Below, piece after piece: positions 20,442 through 29,345 of a stretch of 53,195 nucleotides of DNA. The DNA lies in IMG/VR virus record IMGVR_UViG_3300046499_000271, positions 1 through 53,195 of that record. One strand, given 5' to 3'. This DNA comes from a virus. The notes below the pieces were generated by a model. It worked only from the letters and a program-made list of their open reading frames with translations. It had not been told where the DNA came from and ran no database searches. A program made the position numbers and the translations under genes. The first letter of the stretch is position 1; the number at the start of each line of letters is the position of its first letter.

Positions 20442-22075
20442 TGGACAGCAGGGCGAAGCAGCTCTTAGCGCAGGGCGAGGAACTGTTCGGAAAGCGTCAG
20501 AACTTAATGACGTTCTGGCAGTGCGTGGCGGAGCAGTTCTATGTGGAGCGCGCCGACTTTACGGTCAAGCGTTCTCTTGGTGAGAACTTCGCCGATAATC
20601 TATATGACAGTTATCCGCTGATTATCCGTCGAGAACTGGGAGACTTTCTTTCTACCTTGCGGCGCAAAGATCAGGATTGGTTTGAGGCTACAGTTGAGCG
20701 AGAGGACCGGCTTGACGATGCGGGCCGAAAGTGGCTCGAATATGCCAGCAAGGTACAGCGTCGGGCGATGTACGACAGGAGAGCCCAGTTCTCCAAGACA
20801 ATGAAAGAGGCCGACCACGACTTTGTGACATTCGGCCATCCGGTACTGACCATTGAGGCGAATCCGGTAACGAATACGCTGCTTTATCAGTGCTGGCATC
20901 CGAGAGATGTGGCTTGGCAGTTCACGGCAGATGGCCGGCTCTGCGAGGTGCATCGCAAGTGGATGCCGACATGCGGGCAACTCTGTGCGATGTTCGCCAA
21001 GAAGCCAGGCGCATCCCTGCATAAAAACGTGACGGATATGCTGGAGAAGCAGCCATTCGCTGAAGTGGAATGCCGGCATATCGTGATCTCGGTGGAGAAC
21101 TACAACGTCGAGAAACCGATTCATGGTCAGACCCATGCCGAACTGTACGTTGATGTGCATAACCAGCAGGTCATTTACGAGGCGCCACTTAGGAACTCAA
21201 AGTATGTGATTCCGCGCTGGAAGACGATTTCCGGGACTCAATACGGATGCTCTCCAGCGGTCACCGTGGGATTGCCGGATGCTCGATTGATACAGGCAAT
21301 GTCACTGACGCTCCTGGAGGCCGGTGAAATGGCTGTACGGCCCCCAATGGCAGCCAAGCTCGATGTAATTCCTGATGGGGCGAAACTCTTCTCAGGAGGC
21401 ATGACGGCGATTGACTCTGATTTCGATGGGCGCATTGACGAGGCAATCGGAGCGATCACGAGCGATCACCGTGCTTTACCCTTTGGGCGCGACCTGCTGC
21501 AAGACAAGCAATCGATGCTGGCGCAGGCGTTCTACATCAACAAGTTGAACCTACCGCAGTTCGATCACGAGATGACGGCATTTGAGTTTAATCAGCGTCT
21601 ACAAGAATACATCCGCAACGTGATCCCGCTCTTTGAGCCGATTGACAGCGAGTATCACTCGCAAGTGTGCGATCTGTCATTTTCCGTACTGATGGATAAC
21701 AACGCCTTCGGCGATCCGCGAGAGTTTCCGCAAAGCGTACGGGGTGATGAGACTGTGTTTCGGTTCGACAATCCATTAAGCGAGGCTCTGGAGCGTCAGA
21801 AGGGCCAGCAGTTCATGGAGGCCAAGTCCCTGGTCGAACAGGCTGTTGCGTTTGATCCTGCCTGTGCGGCGACCGTGGATTGGCGCGTTGCTATACGGGA
21901 TGCCCTGGACGGGAAGCGTACGCCGACTAAATGGCTGCGATCCGAGGCTGATGTTGAGCAGCATGCGCAGGAACTGGCTCAACAGCAGCAGCAGCAGCAG
22001 ATGATCCAACAGGCAGCTGCCGCAGGAGATGCGGGTAAGCAGGTCGGTGATGCAGCTCAGGCGTTAGGAGCATGA
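20441..22075 (+). CDS. Portal (head-to-tail connector) protein
   Basis: The 544-residue protein is of the podoviral head-tail connector family. Marks are the N-terminal FWQCVAEQFYVERADFT, ENFADNLYDSYPLIIRRELG, MKEADHDFVTFGHPVLTIEA, the YGCSPAVTVGLPDARLIQAM segment with the following long helix, and the Gln-rich C-terminal tail. Twelve copies form the ring through which DNA enters and leaves. It directly follows the terminase cluster and overlaps the next gene by four bases. Confidence 0.92.
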   Translation: MDSRAKQLLAQGEELFGKRQNLMTFWQCVAEQFYVERADFTVKRSLGENFADNLYDSYPLIIRRELGDFLSTLRRKDQDWFEATVEREDRLDDAGRKWLEYASKVQRRAMYDRRAQFSKTMKEADHDFVTFGHPVLTIEANPVTNTLLYQCWHPRDVAWQFTADGRLCEVHRKWMPTCGQLCAMFAKKPGASLHKNVTDMLEKQPFAEVECRHIVISVENYNVEKPIHGQTHAELYVDVHNQQVIYEAPLRNSKYVIPRWKTISGTQYGCSPAVTVGLPDARLIQAMSLTLLEAGEMAVRPPMAAKLDVIPDGAKLFSGGMTAIDSDFDGRIDEAIGAITSDHRALPFGRDLLQDKQSMLAQAFYINKLNLPQFDHEMTAFEFNQRLQEYIRNVIPLFEPIDSEYHSQVCDLSFSVLMDNNAFGDPREFPQSVRGDETVFRFDNPLSEALERQKGQQFMEAKSLVEQAVAFDPACAATVDWRVAIRDALDGKRTPTKWLRSEADVEQHAQELAQQQQQQQMIQQAAAAGDAGKQVGDAAQALGA

Positions 22076-22380
22076 CGAAAGCCAAGCCTTGGGCTACCGA
22101 TCCGCGCGTCATCCGTCAGCCGGCTTTGCCGTGCATCGTGGCGGTCAAAGCGGTGGCGCAAGGTACTGCGACTGAAGATCAACAGCGGAGATTCATGGCC
22201 TGGTTGATTGACGAAGTATGCGGGTATCACGACCGCATGGCGTACTTTGGGGAAGATGCAGCATTCATGAGCTACTTTGCCATGGGCCGAAGACGTGTAG
22301 CCGAACTATTGAAGATGTACATCGAGACACCGATTCAGAAGTTCAAAGACGATGGAAAACCAAGCGAACAAGTTACCTAG
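22072..22380 (+). CDS. Bbp19-like head protein, 102 aa
   Basis: The protein MTKAKPWATDPRVIRQPALP has the pattern DQQRRFMAWLIDEVCG, then AAFMSYFAMGRRRVAELLKM, which matches the small Bbp19-type proteins encoded after the portal in BPP-1-like phages. Its role in head assembly is not established in the family. ATGA overlap with the portal supports co-translation. Confidence 0.7.
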   Translation: MTKAKPWATDPRVIRQPALPCIVAVKAVAQGTATEDQQRRFMAWLIDEVCGYHDRMAYFGEDAAFMSYFAMGRRRVAELLKMYIETPIQKFKDDGKPSEQVT

Positions 22381-22396
22381 CAAACTGGAGATGTAA

Positions 22397-23374
22397 ATGC
22401 CTGATGAAATCCAAGCCCCGGCCCCGCAATCTGCGGCCATCCCGGCAAATGGAGCCGACTGGCGAGCCACGCTGGTTGGTGATGATGCGACCGCTTTTGA
22501 ATCCCTGAAAGGATTCGAGGCCCCTACGGACTTCTTCAAGTCCTATCAAACTACAGCCGCGGAGCTGAAGGCGCTGAAGGAAACGCCGACGACCTTTGAC
22601 TGGCGCAAGGAAATTGCTGGCGAAGATGAAAAAGCCGCAAAACTCCTGGAGCGCTATAGCTCGCCGAAGGATTTCGGTAAAGCGTACTTAGAAGCGCAGA
22701 ACAAGATCCGAACTGGAGAACTGGCTAAGCCTTTACCCAAGAATGCCACGCCAGAGCAGATCACAGAATGGCGCGCGGCTAATGGCATCCCGGAGAAACC
22801 CGAGCAGTATTTCGAGAAGCTGCCAAACGGGCGGGTAATCGGCAAAGATGACTTGCCGCGGTTTACTGAGGTCGCAGCCAAGATCCATGCGGCCAATGCC
22901 TCTCCGGAGGTGATGAACAACCTTGTCGAGTGGTATTACGACATGGCCGACAAGGAAACTGCTGCGCTCTCGGAATCAGAGAAGCGCGATGCGCGGACTG
23001 CCGAGGATGCGCTGCGTGAGGCATGGGGAAATGATTTCCGCGCCAATGAGAATCATCTGAGCAATTACATGGAAGGATTACCCGAAGGGTTAAAGAACGC
23101 GTTCGGAGAAGGCTTCGGCCCCGATGGACGTAAGCTCATGCACAACCCGGAGTTCAAGCAATGGCTCTCTAACATTGCTCGCGAATTCAATCCTCTGGGT
23201 ATGGTGACGCCGGGTGGGAATGAGTCCGCAATGGCCTCGCTGCATGATGAGATCGCCAAGCTCTCGGCGATGTCCGCCAAGAATCCGAAGGAATACTGGG
23301 GAACTAAGAATGAGGCCCGGCACAAGGAACTGATTACGCAGCGCGAGAAGCTCAAGCCTAGGATGGCTCAATAG
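22397..23374 (+). CDS. Scaffolding (capsid assembly) protein
   Basis: The 325-residue protein is acidic, Ala/Glu/Lys-rich and largely helical, with conserved-looking blocks DWRKEIAGEDEKAAKLLERY, KDFGKAYLEAQNKIRTGEL, RAANGIPEKPEQYFEKLPNG and DMADKETAALSESEKRDART. It has the position and composition of podoviral scaffolds, directly before the major capsid gene. GGAG precedes the start by six bases. It should drive procapsid formation and then leave. Confidence 0.85.
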   Translation: MPDEIQAPAPQSAAIPANGADWRATLVGDDATAFESLKGFEAPTDFFKSYQTTAAELKALKETPTTFDWRKEIAGEDEKAAKLLERYSSPKDFGKAYLEAQNKIRTGELAKPLPKNATPEQITEWRAANGIPEKPEQYFEKLPNGRVIGKDDLPRFTEVAAKIHAANASPEVMNNLVEWYYDMADKETAALSESEKRDARTAEDALREAWGNDFRANENHLSNYMEGLPEGLKNAFGEGFGPDGRKLMHNPEFKQWLSNIAREFNPLGMVTPGGNESAMASLHDEIAKLSAMSAKNPKEYWGTKNEARHKELITQREKLKPRMAQ

Positions 23375-23391
23375 TTCGTATCAATCAGTTA

Positions 23392-23419
23392 TTGATTTTC
23401 GATAGATTTTGTGTATCGT
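23392..23419 (+). promoter_or_regulatory. Possible internal promoter before capsid gene
   Basis: TTGATT (23392-23397) and TATCGT (23414-23419) are 16 bases apart in an A+T-rich patch. Both boxes are imperfect. An extra promoter for the most abundant virion protein would be useful, but the evidence is weak. Confidence 0.3.
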
Positions 23420-23443
23420 AGTACTTGAGTCGAAAACCGGCCA

Positions 23444-23528
23444 CCCCGTAAGGCCCCGGTAATCGATGTATCGCTACTCGCAAGGCCCCGCCTTGTTTGA
23501 ACCTGGCCCCGCAAGGCCAACCCAGGTT
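23444..23528 (+). promoter_or_regulatory. Structured 5' leader of the capsid gene
   Basis: Three copies of a CCCCG(T/C)AAGGCC-like motif occur here (about 23444, 23478 and 23507). The RNA can form CAAGGC-CCC-GCCTTG (23481-23495) and a nested stem AACCTGG/CCAGGTT (23500-23506 with 23522-23528) enclosing GGCC/GGCC. It follows the scaffold stop and ends about 60 bases before the capsid start. A role in message stability or processing is likely but unproven. Confidence 0.5.
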
Positions 23529-23587
23529 TGAGCGCTCAGCGGCAATCCCAAGCGGAAGCACCCTAATGCTTTCATTTGGAGATCGTC

Positions 23588-24439
23588 ATGAGCGAAAACG
23601 CTCCACAAATTCATTACCGCGATACATTCATCGCGGGTTTCGAGCAGCGACAGACTTTATTGCGTGAGTCCGTCACGACAGAAGCTGTCATCAAAGGCAA
23701 TCAGGCCATCTTCCTGGTAGCTGATACTGGCGGTGCTACGGCAACTACGCGTGGTTTGAACGGCAGGATTTCCGGTCGCGCAGACAGCAACACGCAGAAC
23801 ACCTGCACGTTGGCCGAGTATCACGATAAACCGGAGAAGACAGGCTTCAACATTTTCGAGTCGCAGGGAAACCAGATTCAGATCATGCAGATTGGCACCA
23901 TGGGTGTGCTGAACCGCACGATTGACTCTCTGATCCTGACGGAACTGGCGACTGCAACAGTTACCACCGGGGCAGCGGCTCCGCTCAACGTGGGTCTGTT
24001 TTCAAAGGCTCAGGCCACGCTGGGTGCCGCGAAAGTTCCGTGGGACGGAAATATCACGTTGATATGCTCTCCGGCCGCCCTCGGCGTGCTCCAGCTGGCG
24101 CCGGAATTTTCCAGCGCGGACTTCGTGGGCAGCAAACCAAACGTCGATGATCCGGCCTGGCGCGATAAGCCGCAGGCGTATCGATGGCGCAACGTGCTGA
24201 TTATTCCGCATCCGGCTCTGGCTAACACCAGTTCACCGGCCTCGGAATATGCGTACATGTTCCACAAGAGTTCCATCGGTCATGCGACGGACTTGGCGGG
24301 AATCAAGATGTACACGGGCTACAACCAGGAAGAAGACTACTCCTACGCGCATGCCTTTGTCTACATGGGTTCAAAACTCCTGCAGAACGCAGGTGTGGTG
24401 AAGATTCCCCATGACGCCACTGGCCTTTACGGCTCTTAA
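23588..24439 (+). CDS. Major capsid protein
   Basis: The start at 23588 (MSENAPQIHYRDTFIAGFEQ) has GGAG six bases upstream. The 283-residue protein shows capsid-like features: an N-terminal arm (LLRESVTTEAVIKGNQAIFL), IQIMQIGTMGVLNRTIDSLI and the C-terminal DYSYAHAFVYMGSKLLQNAG. Length, place after the scaffold and partner decoration gene downstream all fit the HK97-fold capsid protein of BPP-1-like podoviruses. It forms the icosahedral shell. Confidence 0.9.
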   Translation: MSENAPQIHYRDTFIAGFEQRQTLLRESVTTEAVIKGNQAIFLVADTGGATATTRGLNGRISGRADSNTQNTCTLAEYHDKPEKTGFNIFESQGNQIQIMQIGTMGVLNRTIDSLILTELATATVTTGAAAPLNVGLFSKAQATLGAAKVPWDGNITLICSPAALGVLQLAPEFSSADFVGSKPNVDDPAWRDKPQAYRWRNVLIIPHPALANTSSPASEYAYMFHKSSIGHATDLAGIKMYTGYNQEEDYSYAHAFVYMGSKLLQNAGVVKIPHDATGLYGS

Positions 24440-24454
24440 TAGGAGGATATTAAA

Positions 24455-24712
24455 ATGGCTTATGCAACTACTCTTCCTCCGCGCAAGGTGTCCAGCGGGA
24501 TCGGTAACGGTCCGAATATCTGGCACTACTCCAGCGCGGATGCGAAAGCGACCGTCGTTGGTGCGGCATACATCACTAATGCTGTGCAGCTGGGCATGAA
24601 AGTCGGCGACATGGTTTTCGTCTTCGATACCGCAACGCCTGGAGGTGCGCTGATGTGTGTTCTGACGTTCACCGCTAATGCGGCCAATCTTGGCTATGTA
24701 GCCGTGGCTTAA
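24455..24712 (+). CDS. Small capsid-associated (decoration-like) protein, 85 aa
   Basis: A strong AGGAGG ribosome site precedes MAYATTLPPRKVSSGIGNGP. The small beta-rich product (GDMVFVFDTATPGGALMCVL) follows the capsid gene by 15 bases and is closed by a terminator. High expression and place suggest a decoration or capsid-stabilising protein. No family is recognised with certainty. Confidence 0.6.
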   Translation: MAYATTLPPRKVSSGIGNGPNIWHYSSADAKATVVGAAYITNAVQLGMKVGDMVFVFDTATPGGALMCVLTFTANAANLGYVAVA

Positions 24713-24746
24713 ACATTCCTGACTGATATTTTCTTCAACCAACCAG

Positions 24747-24776
24747 AGGGCCAGCCTAAAAAACTGGCCCTTTTTT
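24747..24776 (+). terminator. Terminator after capsid/decoration genes
   Basis: Stem AGGGCCAG/CTGGCCCT (8 bp), 9-base loop, then a six-T run. It lies just before the gene at 24790 and would set apart the highly expressed capsid segment. Confidence 0.9.
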
Positions 24777-24789
24777 ATTGGAGCTGCCT

Positions 24790-25209
24790 ATGTCAATTGC
24801 GCAAAGCCCTCGATACAACACTGATTTTTTCTCCGCTCAGTACAAGAGCAATCGGTTCGTCTTTGAAGCTCCTTACGATTTATCGCTTGATGAAATGCTG
24901 AAGCCATCATTCTGGTCGCACGTCGCGAACCAACTTCACCAATGGGATGTGATCCAGATTCATCCCCAGGGCGCTGCGTACAAAGCTGAATTGGTGGTAG
25001 TTGAAGCAGGGCATCTATTCGCCAAGGTCGCCGTATATCGGATGGTGAAGCTTGAAGTGAAAGAGGATGATGCCAAAACGCTAGATATTGAGCAGATCGG
25101 AAACAAGTTCCGGGTGCGTCGTGGGCCGGATGTCATGAAAGACAATCTCGCCACGAAGAAGGATGCGGAACGCTGGATTGAGGATTACGCTGGACGGAAA
25201 GCTGCGTAA
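24790..25209 (+). CDS. Hypothetical virion-region protein, 139 aa
   Basis: The start at 24790 has GGAG eight bases upstream. The protein (MSIAQSPRYNTDFFSAQYKS) includes WDVIQIHPQGAAYKAELVVV, VYRMVKLEVKEDD and a charged C-terminal part (KFRVRRGPDVMKDNLATKKD). It sits between the capsid genes and tail tube A. Homologues by position in podoviruses are unnamed head-tail proteins. The stop overlaps the next start. Confidence 0.55.
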   Translation: MSIAQSPRYNTDFFSAQYKSNRFVFEAPYDLSLDEMLKPSFWSHVANQLHQWDVIQIHPQGAAYKAELVVVEAGHLFAKVAVYRMVKLEVKEDDAKTLDIEQIGNKFRVRRGPDVMKDNLATKKDAERWIEDYAGRKAA

Positions 25210-25820
25210 TGCCGAGCAAGTTGTCGGTTTACAACTCTGCGTGTCTCGCGCTAGGGGAGCGAAAGCTATCCTCGCTTTCCGAGAACGTCGTGATGCGCCG
25301 GCGTCTCGATTCTGCTTGGGATGATGATTTCGTCGAAGCCTGCCTGTCCAGAGGACTTTGGAATCACGCGATCCGCGTGGTGCAGCTCGATTACTCTCCT
25401 TCTGTAGAGCCTGAATTTGGCTACCGGCGCGCATTCGATAAGCCAACGGACTGGGTGCGTACCGCGATTGTGGCCAATGATGAATATTTCAGGTCAGCCA
25501 TTACGCGCTATGACGATACATCGGCGTACTGGTTTACTGACATAGACACGATCTATGTCAAGTACGTAAGCAACGATGTTGAGTACGGTCTTGATTATGC
25601 GAATTGGCCAGCGAATTTCAGTGAGTTTGTCGGCTACTCACTGGCCCTTAAAGTCGTAAAAGCCACTACCGGGAGCAACACGGACGAGGATGACTTAGAG
25701 GCCCGCGTCAAGCGCAAGCTCATTCGCGCCCGTTCAACCGACGCCATGGATGAGCCGACGCAGTTTCCCCCTAGGGGTTCGTGGGTGTCGGCGCGTTCTG
25801 GCAGTAGTCGAGATCGATAG
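25209..25820 (+). CDS. Tail tubular protein A (T7 gp11-like adaptor)
   Basis: The 203-residue protein has the gp11/Gp4-like signature: SVYNSACLALGERKLSSLSE, RRLDSAWDDDFVEACLSRGL, FDKPTDWVRT, then a long C-terminal helix region (FSEFVGYSLALKVVKATTGS). It forms the ring joining portal to tail nozzle. One-base overlaps with both neighbours. Confidence 0.88.
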   Translation: MPSKLSVYNSACLALGERKLSSLSENVVMRRRLDSAWDDDFVEACLSRGLWNHAIRVVQLDYSPSVEPEFGYRRAFDKPTDWVRTAIVANDEYFRSAITRYDDTSAYWFTDIDTIYVKYVSNDVEYGLDYANWPANFSEFVGYSLALKVVKATTGSNTDEDDLEARVKRKLIRARSTDAMDEPTQFPPRGSWVSARSGSSRDR

Positions 25821-28522
25821 TGCCGAAGGAAGTCAGGGCTATCCTTAGTTTGAACCGAGGGATTCTCTCCCGTCTCGCATTAGCCCGTATCGACCTTAGC
25901 CGTACTGCCATGGCGGCAGAGGTTATGACCAATTGGCGTCCTAGAGTTTTGGGATCGATGTCTATTCGACCAGGATCTCAATATCTTGGGACTACGCGCA
26001 GCAATCTGCTCTCGAAGACTTTCCCGTTTATCTACACTGACACGGACAGTGCGCGCCTAGAGGTGACGACGGGTAAGCTCAGGGTATGGGTAGATGACGC
26101 GTTGGTTACGCGCCCCGCAGTGACTGCGGTAGTGGCCAATAGCGCATTTACAAGCGATGTCACGAGTTGGACCGACAATGATGAATCCGGCGCGGCTTCA
26201 GCCTGGCAGGCAGGAGGCTATCTAGCGCTACTGGGGACCGGCAGCACCGCGGCGATCCGCGATCAGACCGTTACGGTCAACGAACCTAATACAGTCCATG
26301 CACTGCGCATTATCGTTCAGCGTGGGCCTGTCATCGTACGTATCGGCTCTACCAGCGGTGGAGATGAGTATGTTAGCGAGACGACGCTTGGGACAGGGCA
26401 GCATTCTCTAGCCTTTACGCCCACGGGTAACTTCTATATCCGGTTGATGAATCGCAGGCTTTTTACCTCTCTAGTGGATTCAGTGGCGATTGAGACGGCA
26501 GGTACGTTGGAGCTGGATGTTCCTTGGCTGGAAGCCGACCTTCCTAAGATTCGCATGCAGCAGGAATCCCAGTCGGCAGACGTGATCTATGCCGCTTGCT
26601 CAGGCTATCAGCAGCGAAAGATCGAACGCCGCTCAAATCAATCCTGGTCTGTGGTGCTGTATGAGCCTGAGAATGGTCCATTTCGTATTCAGAACACCAG
26701 TCCAATCACGCTCACTCCTTCTGCGATTAACGGCGACATTACCATTACTGCCAGCAAGCCGTTATTTAGGACGACTCACGTTGGGGCGTTATTCAAACTT
26801 CCATCAACTGGCCAGCTTGTTTCGGGATCTCTGTCCGGCGAGGATCAATTCACAAATACAATTCGGGTTACTGGTGTAGGGGCTCAACGTAGCTTTCAGA
26901 TATCAATAGCAGGAACGTGGACCGCCACAGTTACCCTACAATACTCGGTTGGCGAACCTGGAAGCTGGGTTGATGTTGTAAGTTGGACGGCAAACGCAAC
27001 CGGACCATACAACGATACTCTAGATAATCAGATCATTTTCTATCGCATAGGGATAAAGTCAGGAAATTACACTAGCGGAACATCGGTAGTGTCATTGAGT
27101 TTTGCTTCCGGAAGTATTACCGGAATTGCCAGAATCACCGCATGGACTAGTTCTACAGTAGTGAGTGCCGTAGTTCTCATTTCTATGGGAAATACGACCA
27201 GCACGAGCGACTGGTCAGAAGGGGCTTGGTCTGATCGTCGCGGCTGGCCATCAGCGGTTTGTCTCTATGAAGGCAGGCTATGGTGGGCTGGGCAGGATAA
27301 GATTTATGCCTCCATTGTCGATGCGTTCGAGGATTTTGACGAGGAATTCATTGGGGACGCCGGCCCGATCTCTCGGAGTATCGGTGAAGGTCCGATTCAA
27401 ACGATCAATTGGCTGCTTCCTTTGAGTCGTCTCATGCTTGGAACGCTATCGAATTCTGCATCTATCCAGGCATTGAAGCTCGCTGGAAATAATGTTCTAT
27501 CGGGCCGCTCCAGCAGCTTCGATGAGCCGCTTACGCCAACTAACTTTAACTTGAAAAATTCGGCCGCTCGCGCTGCATTCGTTCAGCGATCAGGCCAACG
27601 ACTGATGCTAATCAGTCTGGACGTTAATGAAGGGGATTATAAGCCAGACGATATGACGACTGCGGTTCCTGATTTGTGCGAGGCGGGGATCACGCATATT
27701 GCGGTGTCGTACCAGCCCGATACGCGTATCTATTGCCGGCGTGCGGATGGAACCACGGCGCTGATGGTTATGGATAGCGCCGAAAACGTGGTTTGCTGGG
27801 TGGAGGAGGAAACTCTTGGGGAGATAGAAGACTACAGCGTTCTTCCGGGAACCTCTGAGGATCAAGTTTATCTGACGGTCAAACGAACGATCAATGGCGC
27901 GACAGTGCGCTATCACGAGAAGTTCTCGATGGAATCAGAATGCCATGGACAACCTTCTGCCTATCTCGCCGACGCGCACTATCGGTATTCAGGCGCAGCT
28001 ACAACCACGATCACGGGACTTTCCCACCTTGAGGGCGAAGAGGTTGTGTGCTGGGGCTGGAACACCGTGACGCCCTTTACTGATGAGGATGGCAATGTCA
28101 TTGGCCGTGACTTCGGGACGTTTACCGTAAGCGGGGGACAGATCACCGGGATTTCTGATGCCATCACGAATGCTTGCGTTGGTCTTGCATACACCGCAAG
28201 CTTCAAGAGCGCAAAACAGGCGTTTGCTGCTGCAATGGGTACGCCGCTTAATCAACCAAAGCGGATCGATCACTTAGGCCTTATCTTGGCAGACACTCAT
28301 GCAAAAGGCGTGCGCTTCGGTCCTGATTTCGACCATTTGGATGACTTGCCGGACGATGAGGATGGACCAGTCGATCCCAATACTGTGCATCGATCGTACG
28401 ATGAAAACATGCACCCGTTTGACGATGTGTGGAGCACCGATAGTCGTGTGTGTTTGGAGGGCGCCTCTCCGCGGCCGGCCACTGTTCTGGCATTCACCGT
28501 GGCCATGACAACGCACGGATGA
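25820..28522 (+). CDS. Tail tubular protein B (tail nozzle)
   Basis: The 900-residue GTG-start protein begins with LSLNRGILSRLALARIDLSR and WRPRVLGSMSIRPGSQYLG, the usual opening of podoviral nozzle proteins (variants are often annotated with an E1-FCCH-like domain). The middle contains GGWPSAVCLYEGRLWWAG-type propeller strands (RRGWPSAVCLYEGRLWWAGQ). The A+T-richer segment around 26800-27200 (residues 330-460) may be an inserted domain. It forms the terminal part of the short tail. It overlaps the next gene by four bases. Confidence 0.85.
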   Translation: MPKEVRAILSLNRGILSRLALARIDLSRTAMAAEVMTNWRPRVLGSMSIRPGSQYLGTTRSNLLSKTFPFIYTDTDSARLEVTTGKLRVWVDDALVTRPAVTAVVANSAFTSDVTSWTDNDESGAASAWQAGGYLALLGTGSTAAIRDQTVTVNEPNTVHALRIIVQRGPVIVRIGSTSGGDEYVSETTLGTGQHSLAFTPTGNFYIRLMNRRLFTSLVDSVAIETAGTLELDVPWLEADLPKIRMQQESQSADVIYAACSGYQQRKIERRSNQSWSVVLYEPENGPFRIQNTSPITLTPSAINGDITITASKPLFRTTHVGALFKLPSTGQLVSGSLSGEDQFTNTIRVTGVGAQRSFQISIAGTWTATVTLQYSVGEPGSWVDVVSWTANATGPYNDTLDNQIIFYRIGIKSGNYTSGTSVVSLSFASGSITGIARITAWTSSTVVSAVVLISMGNTTSTSDWSEGAWSDRRGWPSAVCLYEGRLWWAGQDKIYASIVDAFEDFDEEFIGDAGPISRSIGEGPIQTINWLLPLSRLMLGTLSNSASIQALKLAGNNVLSGRSSSFDEPLTPTNFNLKNSAARAAFVQRSGQRLMLISLDVNEGDYKPDDMTTAVPDLCEAGITHIAVSYQPDTRIYCRRADGTTALMVMDSAENVVCWVEEETLGEIEDYSVLPGTSEDQVYLTVKRTINGATVRYHEKFSMESECHGQPSAYLADAHYRYSGAATTTITGLSHLEGEEVVCWGWNTVTPFTDEDGNVIGRDFGTFTVSGGQITGISDAITNACVGLAYTASFKSAKQAFAAAMGTPLNQPKRIDHLGLILADTHAKGVRFGPDFDHLDDLPDDEDGPVDPNTVHRSYDENMHPFDDVWSTDSRVCLEGASPRPATVLAFTVAMTTHG

Positions 28523-28863
28523 AGCTCACATGGGGCTATGCTACTGCTCGCGATATTGACGCCTTCTATGAAGGTCGTCCGCGAGAGACTATCCGTGCTG
28601 TGGTGGTTCGCATGGACGAAGATCCTGTTTGCTTGATCGGGCTTGCGAAGGACTCTAATTACGACAAGGCTTTTTCTGAATACAAGCCTTCACTTGAGCC
28701 TTATTTGAAGTCAATAACCGTCATGCGGGCTATAAAACAATTCATGAAATGGGTTCAAGACTCTAAAGTTCCGGTCTACGCGATGTGCGTTACTACGAGC
28801 GGAATTTTGGACAAGCTCGGTTTTGTGCAGGTCGAAGGGGAACTGTACCAATGGCCACAGTGA
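28519..28863 (+). CDS. GNAT-fold virion assembly protein (T7 gp13-like)
   Basis: The start at 28519 is coupled to the nozzle gene. The 114-residue protein has an acetyltransferase-like layout: MKLTWGYATARDIDAFYEGR, VVRMDEDPVCLIGLAKDS, then SKVPVYAMCVTTSGILDKLG followed by FVQVEGELYQW. T7 gp13 and relatives share this fold and place and are needed for virion assembly; acetyl transfer has not been shown for them. The glycine-rich acetyl-CoA loop is not evident. Confidence 0.68.
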   Translation: MKLTWGYATARDIDAFYEGRPRETIRAVVVRMDEDPVCLIGLAKDSNYDKAFSEYKPSLEPYLKSITVMRAIKQFMKWVQDSKVPVYAMCVTTSGILDKLGFVQVEGELYQWPQ

Positions 28864-28877
28864 GCGGAGCATAGCGC

Positions 28878-29339
28878 ATGGCATGGCTTCAATATGCCGC
28901 CACGGCAATCAGCGCAGTCTCGTCTCTTAAGCAAGGTAATGCTGCAAATCAGCAGATGCAGCAGCAGGCGCTGCAAGACGAGGCGGACGCAAATTCAGCT
29001 CAGGCACAATCTCAGGAGGCAGCGGCCAATGAGCGCAAGAGAGCTAAAATTGTAAGGTCTCGCGCATTGTCGGTAGCTGGGGCTTCAGGTGCCGGGGTCA
29101 GCGATCCTACCGTGGTTGACATTCTGTCAGGCATTGATACCGAGGGGGAGGTCAGGGCTCTGAATGCGTTATACGAAGGAGATACACAAGCGGCCGGGTT
29201 AAGGTCGGCAGCGCAGATTCACCGCAATATGGGAAAAGCATCAAAGACGGCCGGATACCTAGATTCCGCTTCCAGTATTGCCGGCGGCATTGGAAAGTTC
29301 GCCCAGAACAATCCCAGCTTCTTTGCCAAGTATGGATAA
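28878..29339 (+). CDS. Internal virion (ejection) protein, gp14-like
   Basis: The 153-residue protein begins with a hydrophobic helix (MAWLQYAATAISAVSSLKQG). A long Gln/Ala-rich coiled region (NQQMQQQALQDEADANSAQA) and RSRALSVAGASGAGVSDPTV follow, then a glycine-containing C-terminal helix pair. This matches T7 gp14-type proteins, the first ejected subunit, which inserts into the outer membrane. Place between nozzle and larger ejection proteins agrees. Confidence 0.8.
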   Translation: MAWLQYAATAISAVSSLKQGNAANQQMQQQALQDEADANSAQAQSQEAAANERKRAKIVRSRALSVAGASGAGVSDPTVVDILSGIDTEGEVRALNALYEGDTQAAGLRSAAQIHRNMGKASKTAGYLDSASSIAGGIGKFAQNNPSFFAKYG

Positions 29340-29345
29340 ACAATA

